Of a stretch of 64,000 nt of DNA, positions 28,301 to 35,409 are shown piece by piece. The stretch is from Glutamicibacter sp. MNS18. GTDB lineage: Bacteria > Actinomycetota > Actinomycetes > Actinomycetales > Micrococcaceae. Where the stretch lies: the NCBI RefSeq assembly GCF_026107515.2, contig NZ_JAPCHW010000002.1:1-64000 (forward strand), in the 5' to 3' direction. Numbering within the stretch: position 1 is the first letter of the stretch; each line of letters opens with the position of its first letter. Under the pieces are notes generated by a model, which had not been told where the DNA came from, made no database searches, and worked only from the letters and a program-made list of their open reading frames with translations. Position numbers and translations under genes: made by a program.

Positions 28301-28904
28301 GCTCTACGTTTCGGACCACCCGTTGCAGGGACTGGGGCAGGCGCTGGAACAGTACGCCGACATGTCCGTCACCCATGTGATCTCCGACGACGGACCCTCC
28401 GATGGTCATATCATTTCGATTGCTGGAATGATCAATGGCCTGCAACGACGCATCGCGAAGAAGAGCGGGAACCCGTACGCCCGCTGCGAAGTCGAGGACC
28501 TCTCCGGCTCCATGGAGGTGATGTTCTTCGGAGCTGCCTACCAACCCATCGCCGAGGTGCTGGCCGATGACCTGATTGTGGTCATCAAGGGTCGGGTGCA
28601 GCGGCGCGATGACGGCTCGATCACCCTGAACGCCCAGGAAATGATGATCCCCGAGCTCTCGGACGCCACCGGCACCGGGCCCGTGGTCATCGCCATCCCG
28701 ACACATAAGGCCACTGAATCGCTGGTCGCACAGCTGGGGGATGTGTTGCGCACTCACCGGGGCAACACCGAAGTGCGGGTCAAGCTTTCCGGATCACGTG
28801 GCACGTCGTTGATGCGTTTGGGCATGAACTACCGGGTGAACCCGAATCCGGCCCTTTTCGGGGACCTGAAGGTGCTGTTGGGGCCGACCTGCCTGGACGT
28901 CTAG
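25341..28904 (+). CDS. dnaE: DNA polymerase III alpha subunit DnaE1
   Basis: An 1187-residue replicative polymerase. The N-terminal PHP domain keeps the metal-binding HLHTHTEYSMLDG, consistent with intrinsic proofreading as in mycobacterial DnaE1. The polymerase palm carries GPGRGSGAGSMVAY and the catalytic PDFDVDFDDRRR near residue 422. A tandem helix-hairpin-helix region and a C-terminal OB fold (HIISIAGMINGLQRRIAKKS near residue 1023) follow. The GTG start is supported by the leaderless -10. Length is normal for actinobacterial DnaE1. Confidence 0.97.
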   Translation: MSATRDGFVHLHTHTEYSMLDGAARLGELFEEANRQGMEAMAITDHGYLFGAFDFWRQATGAGIKPIIGVEAYVTPGTARDDKQRVKWRTEEKQKGDDVSGGGLYTHMTLLSYNNEGMNNLFKGCSLASLDSVFGKYPRWDRELLNTYSHGLIATTGCPSGEVQTKLRLGQYEEAKAAAAEFQDIFGKENYFCEIMDHGLEIEKRITKDLLRLARELQIPLLATNDLHYTHESDAKSHEALLAINSGSTLDEPTYDQGGKRFAFSGSGYYLKSAREMRDLFRELPEACDNTLLIAERAEVSFDTNANYMPKFPCPEGEDETSWLIKEVDSGLHYRYPDGIPEDVRRQADYELDVIIKMGFPGYFLVVADFINWSKDNGIRVGPGRGSGAGSMVAYAMRITDLDPLQHGLIFERFLNPERVSMPDFDVDFDDRRRPEVIKYVTEKYGDERVSMIVTYGSIKTKQALKDSSRVLGYPFSMGETLTKALPPAVMAKDIPLNDIENPKAKRYSEAADFRNLVANDPEAARVFETAKGLEGLKRQWGVHAAGVIMSSDPIIDVIPIMRRIQDGQVITQFDYPTCEGLGLIKMDFLGLRNLTIISDAIENIRANTGDELDLETLGLDDPGAYELLARGDTLGVFQLDGGPMRSLLKLMKPDNFEDISAVIALYRPGPMGANSHNNYALRKTGLQEVTPIHPELEEPLADILGGTFGLIVYQEQVMAIAQKLAGYSLGQADILRRAMGKKKKEELDKQFAGFKQGMNDNGYSDEAVNTLWAILLPFSDYAFNKAHSAAYGVISYWTAYLKEHYTSEYMAALLTSVGDDKDKLAMYLNECRRIGITVLPPDVNESALTFTPVGKDIRFGMGAVRNVGAHVVDGMVEARTEKGSYTDFSDFLRKVPAVVCNKRTIESMIKAGAFDSLGHPRRALVAVHEEAVDSVIQLKRNEAANQFDLFSALGAEDSDASMSVSIPDLPDWDKKEKLGYEREMLGLYVSDHPLQGLGQALEQYADMSVTHVISDDGPSDGHIISIAGMINGLQRRIAKKSGNPYARCEVEDLSGSMEVMFFGAAYQPIAEVLADDLIVVIKGRVQRRDDGSITLNAQEMMIPELSDATGTGPVVIAIPTHKATESLVAQLGDVLRTHRGNTEVRVKLSGSRGTSLMRLGMNYRVNPNPALFGDLKVLLGPTCLDV

Positions 28905-28960
28905 CTCGTGGATCCGCGACCCGGTGCGGTAACCATTACCGTGCCGGGGCGCCTCGCGGT

Positions 28961-28973
28961 TAAGCTGGATAGG
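28961..28973 (+). promoter_or_regulatory. leaderless promoter -10 for hisD
   Basis: TAAGCT at 28961-28966, six bases, then the GTG start at 28973, with no ribosome site. Confidence 0.6.
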
Positions 28974-30325
28974 TGACTTCTACAGCCGACACCACATTCC
29001 CGACGCTGGCCACCCTCGACTGGCGCGGTCGTCGATTCAGCCGCGCCCAGCTCAAGTCCCGCTTACCGCGCCCCTTGGTCAACTCGCAAACCACTGCCGA
29101 CGCGGTGCAGGAAATCATCGACCGCGTGCGCCACGAGGGCATGGGCGCCCTACTGGAGCTCTCGGCCAGGTTTGACGGGGTCAACCTGGAGCACACGCTG
29201 GTTCCGGCCGGCGAACTGCAGCGTGCCCTGGACGAACTTGATCCCAAGGTCCGCGAGGCCCTGGAGGAATCCATCACCCGCGCCCGCCGGTTCGCACTCG
29301 CCCAGGTGCCCGCCGATGCGGTGGTGTCCTACGACCAGGGTGCCACGGTGACCCAACGCTGGGTTCCGGTCCGCCGTGTGGGATTGTACGTTCCCGGCGG
29401 GTTGGCCGTTTATCCGTCCTCGGTCATCATGAACGCGGTGCCGGCCCAAGCCGCCGGTGCCCAGTCGCTGGCGCTGGCCAGCCCCCCGCAAAAGGAATTC
29501 GGCGGATTGCCGCACCCCACCATCCTGGCTGCGGCCAAGCTGCTGGGAATCACCGAGGTGCATGCCATGGGCGGCGCCCAGGCGGTCGCCGCCTTCGCCT
29601 ACGGTGTGGACCTGGAGGACGACCCCCGGGGAGGAATCGAACCGGTGGATGTCATCTCCGGGCCCGGCAATGTCTTTGTGGCCACCGCGAAGCGTCTGGT
29701 CAAGGGCGTGGTGGGCATCGATGCCGAAGCCGGCCCCACGGAGATCGCCATCCTCGCCGACTCCTCGGCCAACCCCCGGTACGTGGCTGCGGACATGATC
29801 TCGCAGGCCGAGCACGATGAAAACGCCGCAGCGGTGCTGGTCACCGATTCGCCGGAACTGGCGCAGTCGGTACGCATCGAACTGGAACAGCAGGTGGCCT
29901 CCACCAAGCACACCGAAAGGGTGCAGACGGCACTGGGCGGGGAGCAGTCGGCGATCATCCTGGTTGATGACCTGGAACAGGGTCTCGAGGTGTGCAACGG
30001 CTACGCGGCAGAACACCTTGAGGTGATGACCCATGACGCGGCTTCGGTGGCTTCGCGGATCACCGCAGCCGGGGCAGTTTTCGTTGGCGACTTTGCCCCG
30101 GTGAGCTTGGGCGACTACTGCGCCGGGTCCAACCACGTGCTGCCGACCTCCGGCACCGCACTACATGCCTCGGGTCTGAACGTGAACACCTTCCTCAAGG
30201 CCATCCAGGTCATCGAATACGACGAGCAGGCGCTGTCCGAGGTGGCCGGGCATGTCATTAACCTGGCCCGGGCGGAGGATCTGCCGGCCCATGGTGACGC
30301 GGTCCAGGTACGACAAGCCAAATAG
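28973..30325 (+). CDS. hisD: histidinol dehydrogenase
   Basis: A 450-residue zinc enzyme that performs the last two steps of histidine synthesis, oxidising histidinol to histidine with NAD. Family signatures are VPGGLAVYPSSVIMNAVPAQ, ISGPGNVFVATAKR, DAEAGPTEIAILAD, the SQAEHDENAA segment with the catalytic and metal-binding Gln/His, and SNHVLPTSGTA. No other his genes follow, since nrdR comes next. Confidence 0.96.
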   Translation: MTSTADTTFPTLATLDWRGRRFSRAQLKSRLPRPLVNSQTTADAVQEIIDRVRHEGMGALLELSARFDGVNLEHTLVPAGELQRALDELDPKVREALEESITRARRFALAQVPADAVVSYDQGATVTQRWVPVRRVGLYVPGGLAVYPSSVIMNAVPAQAAGAQSLALASPPQKEFGGLPHPTILAAAKLLGITEVHAMGGAQAVAAFAYGVDLEDDPRGGIEPVDVISGPGNVFVATAKRLVKGVVGIDAEAGPTEIAILADSSANPRYVAADMISQAEHDENAAAVLVTDSPELAQSVRIELEQQVASTKHTERVQTALGGEQSAIILVDDLEQGLEVCNGYAAEHLEVMTHDAASVASRITAAGAVFVGDFAPVSLGDYCAGSNHVLPTSGTALHASGLNVNTFLKAIQVIEYDEQALSEVAGHVINLARAEDLPAHGDAVQVRQAK

Positions 30326-30329
30326 GCGA

Positions 30330-30343
30330 TAAACTGTTAGGTG
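30330..30343 (+). promoter_or_regulatory. candidate promoter -10 for nrdR
   Basis: TAAACT at 30330-30335 lies five bases before a GTG that opens a seven-codon frame (30341-30364), 48 bases before nrdR. The transcript probably starts near 30341. Confidence 0.45.
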
Positions 30344-30412
30344 ACGTCGGTTAACTCTTTGTAGAACCGTGCCGGGAAGCAATCGGCGTTACCAACACAT
30401 CCTGGAGGTGCG

Positions 30413-30901
30413 ATGAACTGCCCATACTGCCGTAATCCCGACTCCCGCGTCGTCGACAGCCGTGTGGCTGATGACGGGGTATCGATTCGCCGGCGACGCC
30501 AGTGCACCGAATGCTCGCGGAGGTTCACCACCCTCGAAACCACAAGCCTGAATGTGGTCAAGCAGTCCGGGGCCGCCGAACCATTTTCCCGTACCAAGGT
30601 GATCAACGGTGTGCGCAAGGCCTGCCAAGGGCGCCCGGTAACGGACCACGACCTGGCGGTCCTGGCCCAGGAAGTCGAGGAAACCGTGAGGATGTCCGGC
30701 GCCGCGGAGATCCCGGCGCACCAGGTCGGATTGGCGATCCTCGAACCCCTGCAACGCCTGGACGAGGTGGCCTACCTGCGCTTCGCCAGCGTGTACCAGG
30801 ATTTCCAGTCTTTGAAGGATTTCGAGACGGCGATCGCGAAACTGCGTGAGGAACGTCCCGAAAGCCCTACCGGAAAGCAGCGTCCACTGACGGCACAGTA
30901 A
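30413..30901 (+). CDS. nrdR: ribonucleotide reductase repressor NrdR
   Basis: A 162-residue repressor of ribonucleotide reductase genes. The N-terminal zinc ribbon has CPYC near residue 3 and CTEC near residue 31, then RRRRQC and RRFTTLE. An ATP-cone domain follows (residues about 49-139) that senses ATP/dATP. An ATG with CCTGGAGG upstream marks the start. The nrd target genes are not in the window. Confidence 0.96.
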   Translation: MNCPYCRNPDSRVVDSRVADDGVSIRRRRQCTECSRRFTTLETTSLNVVKQSGAAEPFSRTKVINGVRKACQGRPVTDHDLAVLAQEVEETVRMSGAAEIPAHQVGLAILEPLQRLDEVAYLRFASVYQDFQSLKDFETAIAKLREERPESPTGKQRPLTAQ

Positions 30902-30931
30902 TCGGCGGACCGCCACCGACCGCAGACGAAT

Positions 30932-30977
30932 GAAGAGCCGCGGTGAACCAGTTGTTGCTGGTTCACCGCGGCTCTTC
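30932..30977. terminator. bidirectional terminator between nrdR and ppgK
   Basis: A 20-bp stem (30932-30951 with 30958-30977) with loop TTGTTG lies between two convergent genes and can stop transcription from both. Confidence 0.9.
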
Positions 30978-30991
30978 GTGCGGTTCGCGCC

Positions 30992-31777
30992 CTAGCGGGC
31001 CGCGTTGCTTCCGTGCAATGCGGCCCCGATGATCCCGGCGTTGTTGGCATGGGTGGCCACGGCCAGTTCGGTATTCAGGTGCAGCTGCGGAACGAATTTC
31101 TCGGGATTCTTCGACACGCCGCCACCGAGGATGATCAGTTCGGGGGAGAAGAGGAACTGGACATGTTCCAGGTATTCACCCAACCGTTGCGCGTACGCGT
31201 CCCAGGACAGATCCTCGCGTTTCCGGGCCGAGGCGCTGGCCCCCACCTCGGCGGCCTGCCCCTTGAATTCCAGGTGACCGAGCTCGAAGTTGGGCACCAG
31301 CTGGCCGTTGAACAGCAAGGCGGAGCCGATGCCGGTTCCCAGGGTCAGCATGAGCACGCTTCCCTCAACGGCCCGGCCGGCACCGAAGGCGGCCTCGGCC
31401 AGCCCGGCGGCGTCGGCATCGTTGAGGACCACGACATCTCGTCCTGTTTTGCTGCTGAACAGGTGCAACAGGTCGGTGCCGATGAAGCTTTCATCGATGT
31501 TGGCTGCCGAGCGGGCCACCCCGTGGTGCACAATGGCGGGCACCGCGATGCCGATGGGTGCCGCAGGTGGCATGCCCGGACGCCGCATCAGTTCATCCAG
31601 GACCTCGGCGACCACGTCGGCGACGGCCTCCGGGGTGGCGGGCTTGGGGGTGGGCAGCCGGTACCGTTCACCCACCAGTTCCCCGGTGGACAGGTCCACG
31701 ACCCCGCCCTTGATCCCGGTTCCGCCAACGTCAATGCCATAGGCGTATTGCTGCCCGGGCGTACCAATCTGCTCCAT
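30992..31777 (-). CDS. ppgK: polyphosphate glucokinase
   Basis: A 261-residue ROK-type kinase that phosphorylates glucose with polyphosphate (or ATP). The phosphate-1 motif [15 protein letters not shown] is at about residues 14-28, [12 protein letters not shown] lies in the middle, and [20 protein letters not shown] with ELGHL near residue 170 is the polyphosphate glucokinase signature. GGGVSKN follows. The ATG at 31777 has AGAGGAG upstream; an extended upstream frame has no family similarity. It probably channels stored polyphosphate into glycolysis. Confidence 0.94.
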   Translation of the reverse strand: MEQIGTPGQQYAYGIDVGGTGIKGGVVDLSTGELVGERYRLPTPKPATPEAVADVVAEVLDELMRRPGMPPAAPIGIAVPAIVHHGVARSAANIDESFIGTDLLHLFSSKTGRDVVVLNDADAAGLAEAAFGAGRAVEGSVLMLTLGTGIGSALLFNGQLVPNFELGHLEFKGQAAEVGASASARKREDLSWDAYAQRLGEYLEHVQFLFSPELIILGGGVSKNPEKFVPQLHLNTELAVATHANNAGIIGAALHGSNAAR

Positions 31778-31818
31778 GAGGCTCCTCTCGGCCTGAAAAT
31801 AGGTGTTAAAGGCCGCAG

Positions 31819-32694
31819 CTAAGGCAAGGTCAGGATTTCGGCGCCATTGTCGGTGACCAGCAGCGTGTGCTCGAATTGGGCGGTTCGTTTCCTGTCCTTC
31901 GTCGTGACAGTCCACCCATCGGCCCACATGTCCCACTCGATGGTTCCGAGTGTCAGCATCGGCTCAATAGTAAAAACCATACCCGGTTCGATCAGCTGAT
32001 TGTAGGCCGGGGCGGCATCATAATGCGGAATGATCAATCCGGTATGGAAAGCTTCACCCACACCGTGCCCGGTAAAATCACGGACCACACCATAGCCGAA
32101 GCGCTTGGCGTAGGCGGAAATCGTGCGCCCGATGACGTTGATTTCCCGGCCTGGCATGACCGCTTTGATGGCCCGCTGCATGGAGATTTCGGTCCGTTCC
32201 ACCAGGAGTCGGGACTGCTCATCGACGTCCCCGACCAGGAACGTGGCGTTGTTGTCCCCGTGGACCTTGCCGATATACGCGGTGATGTCGATATTGATGA
32301 TGTCGCCGTCGGTGAGGACCGTGCTGTCCGGGATTCCGTGGCAGATCACCTCGTTGAGCGAGGTACACAGGGACTTGGGGAACCCGCGGTAGCCCAGGGT
32401 CGAGGGATAGGCGCGATGATCCATCAGGAATTCATGCCCGATCCGGTCCAACTCGGCGGTGGTGACCCCGGGCTGGCAGGCCTTGCCCACCTCGGCCAGT
32501 GCCTGCGCGGCGATCTTCGAAGCCACCCTGATGCGTTCAATGACTTCCGGGGTCTTCACATCTGGGTGGCGGTAGGCCGACGGTTCGGGCTTGCCCACAT
32601 ATTCCGGACGTTCGATATCGGCCGGGACCTTCAGCGGTGGGCCGACGGTGCCGGGCGTGAGATTGCCAATCGGGGCGGTAGCAGCAGTAGTCAT
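31819..32694 (-). CDS. map: methionine aminopeptidase type I
   Basis: A 291-residue metalloprotease that removes the initiator methionine. Metal ligands are visible: two aspartates in [19 protein letters not shown], the histidine in [11 protein letters not shown], the glutamate in FTIEPML and the glutamate in [13 protein letters not shown] supplies the substrate-side histidine. An N-terminal extension of about 45 residues precedes the catalytic core, as in mycobacterial MapB. The ATG at 32694 lies seven bases after a TAGTAT hexamer, so the mRNA may be leaderless. Confidence 0.95.
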   Translation of the reverse strand: MTTAATAPIGNLTPGTVGPPLKVPADIERPEYVGKPEPSAYRHPDVKTPEVIERIRVASKIAAQALAEVGKACQPGVTTAELDRIGHEFLMDHRAYPSTLGYRGFPKSLCTSLNEVICHGIPDSTVLTDGDIINIDITAYIGKVHGDNNATFLVGDVDEQSRLLVERTEISMQRAIKAVMPGREINVIGRTISAYAKRFGYGVVRDFTGHGVGEAFHTGLIIPHYDAAPAYNQLIEPGMVFTIEPMLTLGTIEWDMWADGWTVTTKDRKRTAQFEHTLLVTDNGAEILTLP

Positions 32695-32707
32695 GCCATT
32701 AATACTA
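32692..32707 (-). promoter_or_regulatory. possible leaderless promoter -10 for map
   Basis: On the minus strand TAGTAT (32707-32702) is followed by seven bases and the ATG of map. There is no ribosome site. Confidence 0.4.
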
Positions 32708-32799
32708 GTCGGCTTCGGAGCGCGAATCGGCACGCGGTGACAGCAGCGGTCCGCGGGCACTAGGCTGGCTGCAGGTAGACGATTCCAGGAGGTAAGACC

Positions 32800-33000
32800 A
32801 TGGGCCAGGCATCCATTCCCGGCGAGGGGCAGTATTGGTACAACGTTTCCACCGGGAGCATCGAGAAGGGCCCGCAGTCCGACTGGTCCAAGCTCCTGGG
32901 ACCCTACGACACGGCGGCCGAGGCCCAGGAGGCCATGGCCAAGGTGCAGGCTCGCAATGCAGCCTGGGACGAGCAGGACGAAGACGAAGACGAGGACTAG
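32800..33000 (+). CDS. small SPOR-like domain protein
   Basis: A 66-residue protein with the pattern [20 protein letters not shown] followed by [22 protein letters not shown], which resembles half of a SPOR peptidoglycan-binding fold as annotated in many actinobacteria. It ends in an acidic run of alternating Asp and Glu. There is no signal peptide, so a cytoplasmic location is likely and wall binding is doubtful. The ATG has AGGAGG upstream. It sits between divergent map and convergent panB. Confidence 0.75.
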   Translation: MGQASIPGEGQYWYNVSTGSIEKGPQSDWSKLLGPYDTAAEAQEAMAKVQARNAAWDEQDEDEDED

Positions 33001-33020
33001 TACTAGTACTAGTACTAGTA
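32997..33020. repeat. (CTAGTA)4 hexamer microsatellite at the stop codon
   Basis: Four perfect CTAGTA units run from the stop codon of the SPOR-like gene into the spacer. Read in the gene's frame they give alternating TAG and TAC codons, that is, several stop codons in series. Bases 32996-33019 form a perfect palindrome (ACTAGT units), so a hairpin between the convergent genes is possible. Confidence 0.95.
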
Positions 33021-33042
33021 GCGTCCCCGTCCCGCCCGGTTT

Positions 33043-33879
33043 CTACTTGTCGAATTCGTATTCGGCACTGGGGAACTGCCCGCTGCTGACATCCTGGTGG
33101 TATGCGGTGACGGCACCGCTGATTACCTCACGCAGGTTCGCGTACTTCTTCACAAAGCGCGGGGTCCGCGCGGACCCCAGACCGAGCATGTCCTGCCAGA
33201 CCAGGACCTGGCCGGTGGTCGAGGCGCCGGCGCCGATGCCGATGGTCGGTACGCGCAAGGCCGCGTCAACCTCGGCAGCCACGGGGCTGGGAACCATTTC
33301 CATCAGCACCGCGAAGGCGCCGGCGTCCTGCAGGGCCACGGCGTCGGTGATCAGCTTCTGGGCTGCCTCCCCCCGCCCCTGGACCTTGTAGCCGCCCAGG
33401 GCGTGTTCGGACTGCGGGGTAAAACCGATATGGGCAATCACCGGCACCCCGGCAGCGACCATGGCATCCACATGCGGGGCGTAGCGGGAGTCGCCTTCGA
33501 CCTTCACCGCATGGACTCCGGCCTCCTTCATCAGCCGCACCGACGAGGCAACCGCCTGCGCAGGGGATTGTTCATAGCTGCCAAAGGGCAGATCGACCAC
33601 GACCAGGGCACGTTGGGTGCCATTGACCACGGCCTTGGCCAGGACGATCATTTCATCCAGGGTGATACGCAACGTGGAGTTGTAACCCATCACCGTGTTG
33701 GCTGCCGAGTCCCCGACCAGCAGGGTCTCGATACCCGCCTGGTCGAAGATCTCCGCGAGCATCGTGTCGTAACAGGTGAGCATGGAGAACTTTTCGCCAC
33801 GCCGCTTCGCTTCGGCCAAATGACCGATACGGATCCGGGCAGGGCGCGTGGCAGGGTCGGAAAGATAGGGTTGTGACAT
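33043..33879 (-). CDS. panB: ketopantoate hydroxymethyltransferase
   Basis: A 278-residue enzyme that adds a hydroxymethyl group from methylene-tetrahydrofolate to ketoisovalerate, the first step to pantothenate and coenzyme A. The TIM-barrel motifs are MLTCYDTMLAEIFDQAG, the metal-binding LVGDSAANTVMGY, VVVDLPFGSYE, HAVKVEGD and HIGFTPQSE. The ATG at 33879 fits a leaderless transcript. No panC or panD is adjacent. Confidence 0.96.
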   Translation of the reverse strand: MSQPYLSDPATRPARIRIGHLAEAKRRGEKFSMLTCYDTMLAEIFDQAGIETLLVGDSAANTVMGYNSTLRITLDEMIVLAKAVVNGTQRALVVVDLPFGSYEQSPAQAVASSVRLMKEAGVHAVKVEGDSRYAPHVDAMVAAGVPVIAHIGFTPQSEHALGGYKVQGRGEAAQKLITDAVALQDAGAFAVLMEMVPSPVAAEVDAALRVPTIGIGAGASTTGQVLVWQDMLGLGSARTPRFVKKYANLREVISGAVTAYHQDVSSGQFPSAEYEFDK

Positions 33880-33891
33880 AAAAAAACCTTA
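33877..33891 (-). promoter_or_regulatory. leaderless promoter -10 for panB
   Basis: On the minus strand TAAGGT (33891-33886) is followed by six T residues and then the panB ATG. No ribosome site is present. Confidence 0.6.
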
Positions 33892-34012
33892 GCGCACTTG
33901 GGCGCGGCTTTGCTTCCTGACGAGTGGGAACAAAAAGTATAGTCTTGCAACAGGATATGTAAACTCCCGGCAGTCAGCACCTGGCGGAAACCGATATGCA
34001 AGGCGGGTAGAG

Positions 34013-35353
34013 ATGAATCGTCAGCAGGAATTCGTACTGCGCACGATCGAGGAACGCGATGTTCGTTTCGTACGGTTGTGGTTCACCGATGTTGTCGGAT
34101 CCCTCAAATCCGTGGCGTTGGCTCCGGCCGAGGTGGAAGACGCCTTCGCCGAAGGACTGGGGTTCGACGGCTCCTCGATTGAGGGCCTTTCGCGCATCTA
34201 TGAATCTGACATGTTGTTGCAACCGGATCCCGCTACCTTCCAGATACTGCCGTGGCGCGGGGAAGTGGAGCCGACCAGCCGGATGTTCTGCGACATCCTC
34301 ACCCCGGAGGGAACCCCGTCCACGGCAGATCCCCGCCATGTGCTCAAGCGCCAGCTGGATGAGGCCTCGAAGATGGGGTTCACCTGCTACACGCACCCGG
34401 AGATCGAGTTCTACTTGTTGGAATCCGCCCAGCCGGGTCCCGACGGGCGCCCCGTACCCATCGACAACGGCGGTTACTTCGATCACGTGCCGGACGGTGT
34501 CGGCCAGGATTTCCGGCGCCTGTCGGTCACTACCCTGGAAGCCCTGGGGATCTCGGTGGAGTTCTCCCACCACGAAACCGGTCCGGGGCAGAACGAGATC
34601 GACCTGCGCTACGCGGACGCGTTGCAGACTGCGGATAACATCATGACCTTCCGTACCGTGATCAAGGAAATGGCCATGCAGAAGGGGCTGCATGCCACGT
34701 TCATGCCCAAGCCGTTTGCCGACCAGCCTGGTAGCGGGATGCACACGCACTTCTCGCTGTTCGAGGGGGACTCGAACGCGTTCTTCGAGGCCGGGCGCGA
34801 ATACCAGCTTTCGGATGTGGCCCGCTCCTTCATCGCCGGCATTCTGCAGCATGCCAAGGAAATCACCGCGGTCACCAACCAGTTCGTTAATTCCTACAAG
34901 AGGTTGTGGGGTGGCGGTGAAGCCCCCAGCCACCTGTCATGGGGCCACAACAACCGCTCGGCCCTGTTGCGGGTCCCGTTGTACAAGCCCGGCAAGGGGC
35001 AAAGCGCCCGTGTGGAGTACCGCGGCATCGACTCGGCAGCCAACCCGTATCTGGCGTACGCCTGCATCCTGGGCGCGGGCCTGAAGGGAATCAACGAAGG
35101 CTACGAGCTGGAGGACCCGACCGAGGATGACGTCTGGAACCTGTCCACGGCCGAACGCCGGGCCTCGGGCCACGACCCGTTGCCGGGCTCGTTGCATGAG
35201 GCGATCCGGGCGATGGAGGAATCCGAACTCATGGCCGATGTCCTGGGGGAGCAGGTGTTCAATTCGTTCCTGGCCAACAAACGCTCGGAATGGGAAGAAT
35301 ACCGACAGGAAGTCACGCCCTTTGAACTGAACCGATATCTGGGAATGCTCTAG
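34013..35353 (+). CDS. glnA2: glutamine synthetase type I, GlnA2
   Basis: A 446-residue glutamine synthetase of the GSI-alpha class, the same length as M. tuberculosis GlnA2, and next to glnE as there. Motifs are GFDGSSIEG, HPEIEFYL, HHETGPGQNEIDLRY, GSGMHTHFSLFEG and NSYKRLWGGGEAP. The loop that carries the adenylylated tyrosine in GSI-beta enzymes reads VWNLSTAERR here, so GlnE should not inactivate it. A TATAGT at about 33938 could be the -10. The ATG has GGCGGGTAGAG upstream. Confidence 0.93.
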   Translation: MNRQQEFVLRTIEERDVRFVRLWFTDVVGSLKSVALAPAEVEDAFAEGLGFDGSSIEGLSRIYESDMLLQPDPATFQILPWRGEVEPTSRMFCDILTPEGTPSTADPRHVLKRQLDEASKMGFTCYTHPEIEFYLLESAQPGPDGRPVPIDNGGYFDHVPDGVGQDFRRLSVTTLEALGISVEFSHHETGPGQNEIDLRYADALQTADNIMTFRTVIKEMAMQKGLHATFMPKPFADQPGSGMHTHFSLFEGDSNAFFEAGREYQLSDVARSFIAGILQHAKEITAVTNQFVNSYKRLWGGGEAPSHLSWGHNNRSALLRVPLYKPGKGQSARVEYRGIDSAANPYLAYACILGAGLKGINEGYELEDPTEDDVWNLSTAERRASGHDPLPGSLHEAIRAMEESELMADVLGEQVFNSFLANKRSEWEEYRQEVTPFELNRYLGML

Positions 35354-35409
35354 GCGCCCGGTAGCACCATGATCCGGTGGCGGATCAGTGGGGGAAGGAC
35401 TTTGCGCAG

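Noticed and set aside
32997-33020. CTAGTA units considered as a CRISPR or attachment site
   Set aside because: Units are only six bases with no spacers, no integrase or cas genes nearby, and the locus is part of a gene end.
33957-34005. GlnR-type site upstream of glnA2
   Set aside because: Only one GAAAC box with a poor partner (AGCAC) at six bases; not enough to support a site.
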